This document shows, piece by piece, positions 48,284-59,161 of a DNA stretch of 64,000 bases. The translations under genes and the position numbers were made by a program. Positions within the stretch are counted from its first letter, which is position 1; every line of letters starts with the position of its first letter. Below the pieces are notes generated by a model. The model worked only from the letters and a program-made list of their open reading frames with translations, had not been told where the DNA came from and made no database searches. The stretch is from NCBI GenBank assembly GCA_003993805.1, contig RSEF01000004.1, positions 78,660,206 through 78,724,205 on the forward strand. The letters run 5' to 3'. This DNA comes from Himantopus leucocephalus (taxonomy: Eukaryota; Chordata; Aves; Charadriiformes; Recurvirostridae).

Positions 48284-49072
48284 ATCATAGAATCATAGAA
48301 TGGTTTAGGTTGGAAGGGACCTTAAAGATCATCTAGTTCCAACAGCCCTGCCATGGTCACGGACACCTTCCACTAGACCAGGTTGATCAAAGCCCCATCC
48401 AACCTGGTCTTGAACACTTCCAGGGATGGCACATCCTCAGCTTCCCTGGGCAATTGGTTCCAGTGCCTCACCACCCCCATAGTGAAAAATTACTTCCTAA
48501 TGTCCATTCTAAATCTCCCCTCTTCCAGTTTGAAGCCATTACCCCCCATCCTACCACTACATGCCCTTGGAAAAAGTCCCTCTCCAGCCTTCTTGTAGGT
48601 GCCCTTCAGATACTGGAAGGCTGCTATAAGGTCTCCCCCAAGCCTTTCTCTTCTCCAGGATGAACAACCCCAACTCTCTCATCCTGTCTTCACAGGAGAG
48701 GTGCTCCAGCCCTCTGATCATGTTCATGGCCCTCCTCTGGACCCACTCCAACAGGTCCGTGTCCTTCTTATGTTGAGGGCTCCAGAGCTGGATACAATAT
48801 TCCAGGTGTGGTCTCATAAGAGCAGTGTAGAGGGGTAGAATCACCTCCCTCAACCTGCTGGCCATGATTCTTTTGATGCAGCTCAGGATACGGTTGGCCT
48901 TCAGGGCTGTGAGCACACATTGCTGGCTCATGTTGAGCTTCTCATCAATCAGAACTGCCAAGTCCTTCTCGGCAGGCCTGCTCTCAATTAATTCTCCACT
49001 TTGTTTGTCTCCAAGCCTTTATTTGTGTATGGGATTGCTCTGTCCCACGTGCAGGACCTTATTTGCTTACCC
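48284..49072 (-). mobile_element. CR1 LINE, about 0.8-kb 3' part on minus strand (best preserved copy here)
   Basis: The plus strand starts with the complement of the octamer tail (ATCATAGAATCATAGAATGG, then TTTAGGTTGGAAGGGACC). It runs without gaps through the 3' UTR and ORF2 C-terminal coding sequence and ends near 49072 with CCCACGTGCAGGACC and a few more bases. The minus strand encodes the CR1 C-terminal reverse-transcriptase block, including [20 protein letters not shown] and [19 protein letters not shown]. It is 5'-truncated, as nearly all CR1 copies are, and is relatively well conserved, so younger than the copies at 20.6, 25.0 and 58.1 kb. Confidence 0.96.
48557..48961 (-). pseudogene. 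CR1 ORF2 C-terminal remnant (reverse transcriptase end)
   Basis: An open frame of 134 codons lies inside the CR1 copy. Residues about 10-75 hold the conserved QQCxxTxLKANRIL, [19 protein letters not shown] and [10 protein letters not shown] blocks of CR1-clade ORF2. After [10 protein letters not shown] (around 48650) the frame no longer reads the usual family ending. The expected continuation (a [15 protein letters not shown] segment) appears in another frame, so there is a frameshift. The piece lacks the endonuclease and the catalytic palm of the polymerase and cannot be active. Confidence 0.88.
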
Positions 49073-52000
49073 ATGCTTCATAACTGAATTACTGAGGACA
49101 CTGAATTGTCTTATTTCTCGTGTATATATATATATGATGTACTAATGTACTTTTTCTACATTTGCTGCTTTCTATTGTTTTACAATGTGCATTTTTAAAT
49201 CTGAGTGCAATTTGTCCATCCTTACTAAATTCGAAAAATTGCATAAAATATTTATTTGATTTCAGTACAGTTACCTGTGGATTAATGTTCTCCTCGGTGT
49301 GGATAAAAGACTGAGAGAATAACTTGACATTCTTTGTTAAGAAGTACAATATGATTACCAGCTCTGCATGCCTGCTTTTTCTAAGACCTGTGGGAAACAG
49401 CTTCTGGTTTTTGAAGAGGGCAAAATGCTACATAACAGGTATTGTACTATGTGCTTCAAGCTAAACAGTTATGTATTATGCACTATAATGTGATGAAATA
49501 ATGTGAATCTGCAACTCAAGAAAAGCAAGTATTCAAAGTAGTTTGTTTTAGCTTAAGAATACTTGCAGAGTATGTCTGTCCTTTAGTCAGCAATATGATG
49601 TATAGACTCCTGTTCTGGCTCTAAATGAATCAGATCAAATTCCAAAGTGCGAGGAACATGAATGTCCATATAGGTTGATTAACCCTTTCAAAAGGTAATT
49701 TGTTTCTTTATTTTATATTCTTTTTTATCTAATTTTTACTAAGAAACAGAGTAGTTTAACGGATATCAATTTAGTTCACCTAAATGAGCTAGCTTTTGAC
49801 ATGTGAGATAAAATAATTAAAGGTACCCATAAAAATTTGACATCATGTTGCAATCCAGTGTTGCTGTATCCATGTATGGCCAAATTTTCAAATTGATTTA
49901 GGAGCCTAAATATGCAGCAAACAAGTCAAGTCCCATTAAAATATTTAATTCTCAGTAGCATTTGGGAGGAATTAAGTATATACACGTGAGTTAAGAGTTT
50001 AAGAGCGCTTGTGCTTCTGGGCCCAAGTAATTGCAAGTGTGAGGTTGTTATTCATTTATACACTTTTAAAATCTCACTAGAGACCTATCTACACCTGAAT
50101 AAAGACCTTTGAAAACTATACTCTTAGGAGGCCAAGTTAATGCCTGTATCGCTTGGCATAAGAATTATGCTCTGAATAAAGGTGAGATGCAATTCACCTA
50201 ATTTAGTCCTCAAAGTTAGATGTCTAATCCAAGCATGGCATTCATGCCAACTTTTTCTTCAAAGGGAAGAAACAGAAAGAGATGACTCCTGAGGGTGATT
50301 CATCCTATCTTAAGACCAACATTTAAGGAATGTAGGATAAATTGTCCTCAAGAGAAGTCTATCATCTCCTTCCTTTCTGGTACATAAAGGAATTTAGTCA
50401 AACACTTTAGACTACATGCTTAACTTCTGGACGTTGAAATATTAGGTGAATTCTGCCCTTTATTCTCTAGGACACATCTTCAGAAGTGTTTATTCCTTTT
50501 CTTGGTGTTCCTTTCCCTGGTGTTCCTTTCCCAAACAAACTGCACTGGTACATCCATCATTATGTAAACACTAATTCTCTAAGGTACTGTAATTACTCAC
50601 TGTGATCTTAGAAATATTTTACATTATGTTTATCTGATTGCATAATAAACCATGCAAGGTAACTTTGCACCTTTTTTTCACCTACCTGCTGTTGCCGTCT
50701 ATTGACTGATATCATATTTTTCCAGAATTATATGAGTCAGGGAAAGAAACTGAGGGTTTTTTTCTCAGTCGTATCAAAGGAATTGATATGTACAAATTCC
50801 TGTAGACAGGGGAATGAACAATATAGGAAAATGTCACAATGCGTTTACAGTCAAAACGCCCCGCTTAAGACTTAAGTCTTAAAATTTTGGTGGTAAATCT
50901 GTACCAGAGAAAATGCCAACCTTTCAGGTACAAAATCAGAGATAACGGTTTGCACATGTAACCCAAAGGCAAGCAGGCATCCCAACAGAGGAACAACAGG
51001 ATTCCATGAGGTGTAAAATATTTCTCAGTGATAATACACACTGTAAATCTCGGAATCCACCCCTTACCATGGGGTTTATTTTGTATTCAAGTGAAGTTTA
51101 ACAGCTGAAAATATTGAAATCCCACTTTTTTTAGCCCCTAGCTAAGCCAACTATATTTATGAGTATTTTATATTTGAGATTTTTATTCAAGAAGAGGCAG
51201 TTCTTGCACTGGCAATGGCAGAACCTCTTGTCTGTAGACTGGACTTGAAATTTTTTTTGGATGTACACAGAGTAAAGGTATGCAAAAAATTCAATAGATG
51301 TCATTTACTTTCTTTAATTTTTATAACAGTAAAACCAAACCCTGAAAATACTATACTTAAATAGCCAGAAAGAAAGATAATTTCTTCATTTTGTCTTGTT
51401 GTCAACTTAAAAAATGTAATTGCAAAGATTGCAGAATTAATTTTCCTGCCTGCAACTAAAACGTTACATCTATTCTCAAATAATTTTGAGTTTATTGGTT
51501 TTTTATGGGGTTAGGGGGAATAGATCTGAATCCAAACTGCTGGTAGCTAAAGGAAGAATGGGAGACTAAAACTGACATCTGAACAAGTAAGAGTGCAAGT
51601 AACACATATCTGTAGTTGATAGATGACTGGGTTACATGCAGTTCTGAATCATCAGTTACATCTTTTCCACAGTACAGAAGACAGTGGCAAGTTATCCTAA
51701 CCAGAGTCCCTATTAAGAACATGTTCTCTTACATGTCAGTGTTTTTCCATAATGTAATTCTACAGATATTAACATAATTGACAAAGTAAACATCATGAAG
51801 GAAAGGTGTATCTACAAAACCAGGTTTAAAATTAGCATGGTTTTAACACAGACTGATGAATCTGACAATTCCAAAGAGTTAAGACTCTTCTTGTTGTCTG
51901 TTGTGATGTTATCTTTACTGACTAGGTAAAAGTGCCTCATAGCCAACGAAGGGAAAACCCACATAATTCACTTCTGTCTGTAAAGTTTGGTCAACAGTAT

Positions 52001-53268
52001 TTCCTGCCTCATTTTGATCATAGGGAATGCTCTGCAGAGAGCAGAGTTTTGATTAATCAATCCCTATACTACTTTAAAGTTATATTACTCTTTCATTTCA
52101 TCAGGGAAGAAGTTCCAACAAAGTCCAGGATATTATCAAAGACATTCCAGAAGTTAAAGACAAATTCCCTGGCAGATAGCTGTATGTTGAGACTAGTTCT
52201 AGTCCTCCCTTGTGGCTATTTCAGCTGAAAATTGATGCTATTACATCATCAAAATAAAACAATACAAGATTTTTCCAAATATAATAAATTAAAAAAAAAT
52301 CAAAATTATGCATATTGTTTTCCTTGTAATCTGAAAGTTAAAAGTAACTCTTAACCAAAAGATAAAGCTTTTTGATTGCTTTGTCAACACCACAGACATC
52401 TCTGCTACAAATTGTACTAAGTGGAGAACGGTTATTATGTAAGACAAGAGTGAAATAATTGGCTCAAAGTGCCTTCTTCCTTTACTGAAATAGCTGCTAG
52501 CTGATAAATGTGCAGTGACATTATGTATATCAGTTAATTGTAATGATGGACATAAGCCCCTCCCAGTTAGGCAGAATGCTATAAATGTGAATGTGTGACA
52601 CATGGATGGGAATTCCAAAACCAGAGTGCAGTTCCTAGACTTGCCGAGTTGTGAGGACAATGTGTCTTAGAAGGAAAGTCCAGAGTAGAGGTAAAGATAG
52701 ATCAAACGACTGGAATGTTACCAAGGCTGAAGGGGTCTGTTTGATAACCTTGGGGATGGTAAAAAATAATGTAAGGTGGAAGGAACCAAGCAGGGCGGCT
52801 GAACTCAACAGAACTACTTTTGATAATATAGACCACTGAAGTGGTTAGAATGAATGAAAACGGAGACTGAGGACAAGTGAATTTGTCACTATCATATGAA
52901 ATAAGAGATAACTTCTTAGAGAATAAGAAATGTCTTTGACTGCTCCTTGCCTCCACTGATCTCTTCTGTCATCCTGGCCCATTACTACTACTCTTTTGTA
53001 CTAGAGGGCAGAAGATCTACTGGAACGCCCTCTGGAATGCAGCATCTGCAAAGACTCTGCAAAAGACAAATCGCATTGCTGAGTAAAAAATGACTGTTCC
53101 TTTCATAGGTAATTTCATTCCTGTTTTGTAGGTAGATGCTACCTGCATTCATATATATTTTCTTTCATTGAAAGAAACAAGCTAATAATTTACTTGGTGT
53201 GCTTTACCTTTGGAAAATTGTTTAGTTCACCTTTTACTTAATTATTTGTTATGAAAATGCTAATTTCT
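49073..53268. other. AT-rich unique sequence, no gene seen
   Basis: No gene was recognised. A short exact repeat of GGTGTTCCTTTCC occurs near 50501-50531. Frames at 51932-52228 and 52289-52660 lack motifs. The block at 52440-52610 has a more even composition than its flanks and might be conserved non-coding DNA, but nothing in the sequence proves it. Confidence 0.5.
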
Positions 53269-53803
53269 TGGGGGAATTGGGTGGGGAGGCCAAAACCAGA
53301 GAACCACATCACTCCATGACATGTGGAGAACCACACCATTCCATGGACTGAGAATTTATTTATTAAGCAGGATGGCTCAGGCAGATAGCAATTTCTAGTC
53401 TAGTGTTTCTGTCCTACACATCATACTCACACCAGTCATAGTCCCTGCTCGTCTGGTCCAGGTTAGACCGGCAGCACAGGACACTCATGCTGACCACTGG
53501 TTGTGTCCTAGTCCTGGCTGGTGGCCTGGCCCCTGTGCAAAAGAGTTCCACCATGGTTCAGTCTCTGACATGGTGTCTGAGGTCCACACATGGTGTACTA
53601 CCCTCACCTCCCACTGGGTAATTGTCTTCTCTATTTATTGCATTATAAACTGGATCATCATCATAAGCTGCTAATGGCCTTATTAATCATGTAGCCTGAG
53701 GCCAACTTCTTTGACTTTCTCTATATCTAAGGCTGATTAGCAGTTATCACTCTTATCTCCAGGGTTTCTGTCATCCACTGTTCCCAGCCCCAAATGTGTT
53801 ACA
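53269..53803 (-). mobile_element. Probable solo LTR of an endogenous retrovirus (minus)
   Basis: Read on the minus strand, the 535-bp block begins TGTAACACATTTGGGG and ends in CCCAATTCCCCCA, giving TG...CA ends. It has a TATA-like TTTATAATG (plus about 53641-53650) and a poly(A) signal AATAAATAAA (plus 53354-53364) in the right order for U3-R-U5. The block is GC-richer than its flanks, and its U5 side contains a short duplication of GAGAACCACA. No target-site duplication is obvious and no internal retroviral genes are present. The family is not identified, and the edges are inferred from the TG...CA ends. Confidence 0.6.
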
Positions 53804-56800
53804 GAAGTGTGAAATCAGCAAGAGGCACGTAAAAAAGTAGTTTGTTCTTGGCTGCAGTGTAAGGAAGACCTATACAGATTGTTCAGTATAAGAACGTTTT
53901 CATCTAAGAAAGTTTTCAAAAAGATACCAAATCTTTCTGAATATAGAGTGGAGAAGGGAAGTGTTCAGTCTTTCTCTCATTTCATCCATCTACATCCCCC
54001 TGCATAATCCAGTGCATTTACTTTCACAACCACTTGCTCCAGAGCACAATATTCTTTTCTGGTCTAGCCTACTTAAAAATCAAGTGGTATTTTTTCTGAT
54101 TAATCAGATGATTCGCAGAAAAAAAAAATGTTCCAGCTTATTCAAGTCACCATTGCATCAAGTAAATATTTGATATTAAAATGTACCCATATGCATTTTT
54201 CAAGGGTATTAAACTAGCAAAACTTGGACTCTGAGATTTGTAAGAATAAAGTATGCAAAGGGGTTTGAATAGGATTTTTGAATCTCCACTCTTCAGATCT
54301 TGTGCTCACATACTTCAGACAGGACGCCACTGCCAAGTCCTAAGAAAGTGACAAACACCTACATTACCCATTACAGTTTCTACTTGCTTAAAAAGACTGG
54401 AAAGCTCTGCCATTTGCAAGGCAGATCTAGATATGGGCAGAGTACTCAGCTTCTCCACCGCCTGGAAATGTTAACTTACTACTGCTGAGAGAAGATCAAA
54501 GTATGTGGGTTGATAGCTACTGCTGAGTGACTAGGTGTCATTTATCCTTTCTCTTAGGACTGACAGGAACAAAAGGTCCGGTTCTTCACATCTCTCCTGC
54601 CCGTAACAAGAGCGATCCAGGTCTTTTTGAGGAGTTCAAGTTCCATAACATCTTATGGAAGCATCACTGTTTTATGTAAGTTTCTTTATAAGTAGTACAG
54701 AATTTACTTTCAAAAATAGTGAGGAAATGAAACTTGATGAAAAAATAGCACCAAGGAAGTAATGCAAATTAGGAAATAGTATAGAAAAAACTTAAATTTT
54801 TATTCCAAATTAATTCTTTTGTCCAGTTTCTTTAATGGACATAAAAATGTTTTTATTGGCACAAAAGTAAGAGCAAATGGTCAGAAACCAGTATGTATGG
54901 GACCATTTATTTCAGCACTAGTGCTAACTAAAAGTGATAACAAAATCATGGAACAACAGTCTGCGAGCACAACAGTGATCACAGCATTGCCAGTAAATTC
55001 CTCCATCCCTACTGTCTCCTTTGCACCCTTTCCTTACTCATTCCTGAAGTAGTCAATGCAATATATTTTGGGCAGATGTGCATTGTTTTTCTGTGTCTCA
55101 TGTACATCTTTGTAGCTGAACAGAATACACCAGAAGCAGAGAAGGTAAAGTTGTCAGGTCAGAGTAATGTAACTGAGCAGCTACTGTGACCAGCTGTATT
55201 GGATGGACATAGATACAGAGGATGAGATATGTAGGAGGATTTCAAATGCCTCCTGATCCTTATATGACAGGACAAGCAATACACTTGCAGTGCAAGGAAG
55301 GGAAGATGCAACATTCCTCTTTACTGTTCTTCTGCCAATATTTCAATTCTCGTAATAAAATGTGGCATGATTTTAACTGGGAAAGAGTTGTATTGCCTGG
55401 CTTCTTCTATACCTTCTAAAAATTGTTCTTTTTCTCCCACTACAGTTAGCTTTCCCAGTCAGAACAATTAGTATAATTATCTCAGTTCACACCTCAGTTC
55501 ACAGTGCAGACACTCCAGTTTAATGGGCTGAGACACAGATGAACTCAGACACAGTTCAAATTATTGTTCTCATAGTCTCTTTTCTAAAGTCACTGTTCCA
55601 TGAAAAAAATATTAGAATAAAATTTCTAACTCATATTTACCCGCTCAGTTCTCATGTTAAAACAGGTATTTTTTTTTGCCCTTTTTTGGTCTTTTTTTTT
55701 TTTTTTTTTTNNNNNNNNNNNNNNNNNNNNNNNNNNNNNNTTTTTTTTTTTTTTTCTGTGTACCATTTGATTGTCTCAGTGTGTTGCTGGCTTCTCTTCC
55801 TCAGCCAAATTCTCAGATGATCATCATCTTAGAGATTGAAAAGCAATACCTCTGGGCTAAATTCTGCTCTGCTATGCAGATATGCCTGTGTTTAAAGTCA
55901 CTTAATTGATTTTCTGGTTAGAGAGGCATTGGAAATGGCTAAACAGGAGGCCAAGTCTCTTTCAGCCTTTGGCTGGAGATGCTGTTATTACTGATAAACC
56001 ATTTCATAAGCTGCTTTCCTTTTCAGATATTTTCCTTGTAAACATGAATCTTGCCCTTAGAAAACTGTAATCAAATAAGTGCTCTTGCTGTCTAATATAA
56101 AACAGTGATAGCTGCACAGCACAGTTAGTGTAATCTATTTCACAGTATGTTCTCTTTTAATCTTTTATTTGGTTCATGGAAACTGCGATGTCAGAACACA
56201 AAACCACTTTCTCTGAAGGAAGAGTCTGCTAAAAGTTTGCAAAGATGACTTAAAAAAATGCCATTAATTACACTATACACACATTATTTTTTTCCCTTCC
56301 CACCTCTCTTCAGTGGAGATGAACTGTGAGTTTAAGAAAGAAATTTGAGACCATGAAACCCACTGTGTCTCTGAATTTCCTTATATAGTGGCTGGTGGGA
56401 AAGATAAGTTTCATACGGAAAAAGAAACTCCTTTCCTCTTGTGTGCTTGCTCATCTGAAAGCGACAGGACTTATGCCTTTGCTACTTTTTATAATGGAAG
56501 ATTTAGAAATATATTTTTTAAGACTCCAAAGCTGTTTCAATCTATTGTGAATTCTGGAGTACGAAAAGAGTTTAAAGCTATTTTCCCCTTAACCTCTCAG
56601 TTGTAAACAGCTAAAAGCAGAGCCCAGCTAAGCTGCATGTTGTGCAAGCCCATAAAAGTGAGGACATTCTCATTGTGCTGTCTCCCCCCTGAGCTCCAGT
56701 ACCCTATAGCTCTGTAGGCATCTAGGAACTGGGCTACTGTGAAGTGAAACATTTATTCCTAAGTATGACAACAGCTGGAGCACTCACAGGTGGCTAGAAG

Positions 56801-58127
56801 TCTGATTTCCAGAAAGCTGCAGGGCACATTTTGACATGTTTGCATGGATAAAATTCCCATAAGAAGCCATGATAGTTTGTTAATATTTACCTATTTGCAT
56901 ATTTTCTCCATATTATTTGTAAACACACTTAAATTATGCAACAAATAAACAGATATATGTAAGTGTAGATATATGGAAAAAATAATAAAAGTGATAAGAG
57001 AAAACCTAAGTATCTTTAAAGTTTCCATGTATAAAAGTGGTTTAATTCAATAATTTATCCGGCAATTTAATGCTTGCGTTTTGCATTGACCTTTAATAGA
57101 CAGCAATACAGTTGAATCTTGTATTCTGCATTTTCTGTGCTGACTAGAAAATATGTAGGAATGCAAAAGGTACTACTTAGATTGGTTTTAGATTTGACAT
57201 TCCATTCCACAGAACTCAAGAATATAAGCTGTTATTATCAGGTAGCACTAGCTGAACGTGTAACAAAACACAGCGGGAAAATTACTGAAGAAAAGCTGTT
57301 TCACTTTCAGGTTTTAAATGCTGATAGATATACAATCTATATATCATAACTGTCTGGAATCCACTAAACTCTCAAATATTTCAGTTTTATTAAATAAATA
57401 TTATTTAAAAACCAAACCCGCAAAAAGTCATATTCTTGCCTGGCTTTAAAAAGTAAAATTAACTCTGTCATCTTCAGCGAATACAGAATAAAGTCCTCTT
57501 TCATCTAAATTAATTAACTTTAAGTTAAACATGGACTAAAATTGCTTTCTTAGAGGTAAAGTGGCTAAGAGCAATGGTATCTGCCTCAAAATCACTTGTG
57601 CTAAAATGCCATTATTTGTTGAGCTTCAATCAATGGAACCAACATCTTTTTCTTTTTATTACAACAGCAATATAAATATAAACAATATTGATATTAATAT
57701 AACTGAGGTCAGTATAACTGAAAACTGAGACCTTGGTTGATTTGCAATAGTTGACATCCTCAGGTCTTCAAGCTGAGAATATTACACATTCCTGCGGAGA
57801 TCAGAATTGAGAAAATCTTTTTGCCTGCCACTCCTTGTCAAGCCAAACTGACCATTGAAAAGGATTACATTCCCCCACTTCCAGAAAGTAAGCACAAACG
57901 ACTGGGGAGTTGTTTTTGTGTTCTAACCTCTTTATGGTAGACCTTAGTCTCTCCTTCATTTGAACTTCAGGAGTTCAAAAACTCAAAGGCAACTTTTAAA
58001 TACTGGAAGAACAGCTTAGCATGACTAACATTTTAATTATTCTTTTTCATCTCAAAATAAAGCCCTTATCTCTTCACATGCTGATGTATATACATTAGCA
58101 AATTTGTATAAAGAATTCTTTGGATTT
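53804..58127. other. AT-rich unique sequence, no gene seen
   Basis: No gene was recognised. The main landmark is a T homopolymer broken by a 30-N gap at 55691-55755. Frames at 54819-55052, 56388-56606 and 57119-57349 lack motifs. Confidence 0.5.
55691..55755. repeat. Poly(T) tract containing a 30-N gap
   Basis: About 20 Ts precede and 15 Ts follow Ns at 55711-55740. The gap clearly sits in a homopolymer whose length was only estimated. The preceding sequence (from about 55668) is also T-rich. The Phe-rich frames across it are artefacts. Confidence 0.95.
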
Positions 58128-58850
58128 CAGCACTTCTGGGTGCAACCTGTCATGCCCTGTGGGCTTACGTGTGTGCAGTTCGTTTAAGTGCTCCCTATCT
58201 TGGTCCTCCTCCACTGAGGATAAATCTTCCTTGCTCCAGACTTTCCTCATGGTCTAAGTGCCTTCGATTCCCGAAGGCTGATTTTACTGATAAAGACTGA
58301 GGCAAAGAAAGCATTAAGTACCCCAGCCTTTTCCATGTCATTTGTAAGTAGATGCCTGGCCTTATTCAGCAGTGGGTCCTCATTTACTCTAGTTTCTCTT
58401 TTACTGTTTATGTATTTGTAGAATTCCTCCTTGTTTCCCTTTACATCCCTTGCCAGATTCAGCTCCGGGTGGGCCTTGACTTTCCTAACCCCATCCCTAC
58501 ACAATCAGACTGCAGCTCTGTATTCCTCTTGGATCACCTGCCACTGCTTCCACCTCGTGTACATTTTCTTTCAATGTCTGAGTTCAGAAGCTGAGTCAGA
58601 AGCTCCTTGCTTATCCATGCTGGCCACCTGCTGCCTTTGCTTGATTTCCTACTTGTTGGAATGGACCTTTCTGAGTTCCAAGGAGGTGATCTGTGAGTAT
58701 CAACCAGCTCTCCTAGACTCCTCTTCTCCAAACATATTTCTGAATAGGTTGAAGTCTACTCTTCTAAAATCCAAGAATCCTTCTGATTCTTTGTTCAAAA
58801 CTGAGTTCCTCAAAAGAGGATCACTTTACAGATAGTGTGGTACTGCAGGG
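58128..58850 (-). mobile_element. Old CR1 LINE, ORF2 internal fragment (minus)
   Basis: The minus strand carries CR1 ORF2 coding sequence from the region between endonuclease and reverse transcriptase into the start of the reverse transcriptase. One frame contains RWPAWISKELLTQL, the WLNKEL-type segment before the polymerase. A second contains NKEEFYKYINSKRETRVNE, then DPLLN and EKAGVLNAFFASVF, the strongly conserved start of CR1 reverse transcriptase. The segments lie in different frames with stops between them, so the copy is dead. It has neither a 3' tail nor a 5' end here: an internal fragment, older than the 48.3-kb copy. Confidence 0.92.
58247..58731 (-). pseudogene. CR1 ORF2 remnant, pre-RT linker and RT start, frameshifted
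   Basis: Two open pieces, 58534-58731 and 58247-58504 on the minus strand, encode consecutive parts of CR1 ORF2. They are separated by about 30 bp and a change of frame. Conserved blocks seen are PAWISKELL in the first and EEFYKYINSKR, ADxLTN-like and VLNAFFASVF in the second. Catalytic reverse-transcriptase residues lie further downstream in the family and are absent here. Confidence 0.85.
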
Positions 58851-59137
58851 GTAGATCTGTACTGTGAAATGGTTGATGTCAAGGCTATAACAACCACGAA
58901 CTACTCATTTTGTGGGGATTACTTCAGACTACTGCTAGTCATCAGCAGTTGCAATGAATCTCTCGTGTACTCCAATGTAATCAAATTTCTACAGTCAGAA
59001 TGAACCAAAGGATGGTAAGAGGCTATAATTGAGAGATTCTTCAAAACCATACTCTCAATCTGAAATAAAACATTAACAAGGATTCTCTGAAGCCCCTAAT
59101 CTTAGAGGTTCCTAAGTTTCTTGGACACCTGAACCTT
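58851..59137. other. Unique sequence, nothing recognised
   Basis: Short stretch between the old CR1 and the LTR stub, with no coding or repeat signal that I can name. Confidence 0.5.
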
Positions 59138-59160
59138 TGTCCTGGTTTGAGGTAAAACAG
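59138..59160 (+). mobile_element. LTR 5'-terminal stub (plus) ending at a single N
   Basis: Bases 59140-59160 are an exact reverse complement of 30682-30704, the U3 start of the LTR at 29.75-30.7 kb. They are preceded by TG, giving the canonical TGTCCTGG start. The match stops at the single N at 59161, after which the sequence is unrelated. It is best explained as the first 23 bp of another copy of the same LTR whose remainder is missing from the assembly. Confidence 0.7.
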
Positions 59161-59161
59161 N
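59161..59161. other. Single-N junction
   Basis: The single N abuts the LTR stub. The other single Ns in the window (13577, 13721, 29554, 30144) all lie at duplicated contig ends, so this one probably also marks a join. Confidence 0.85.
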
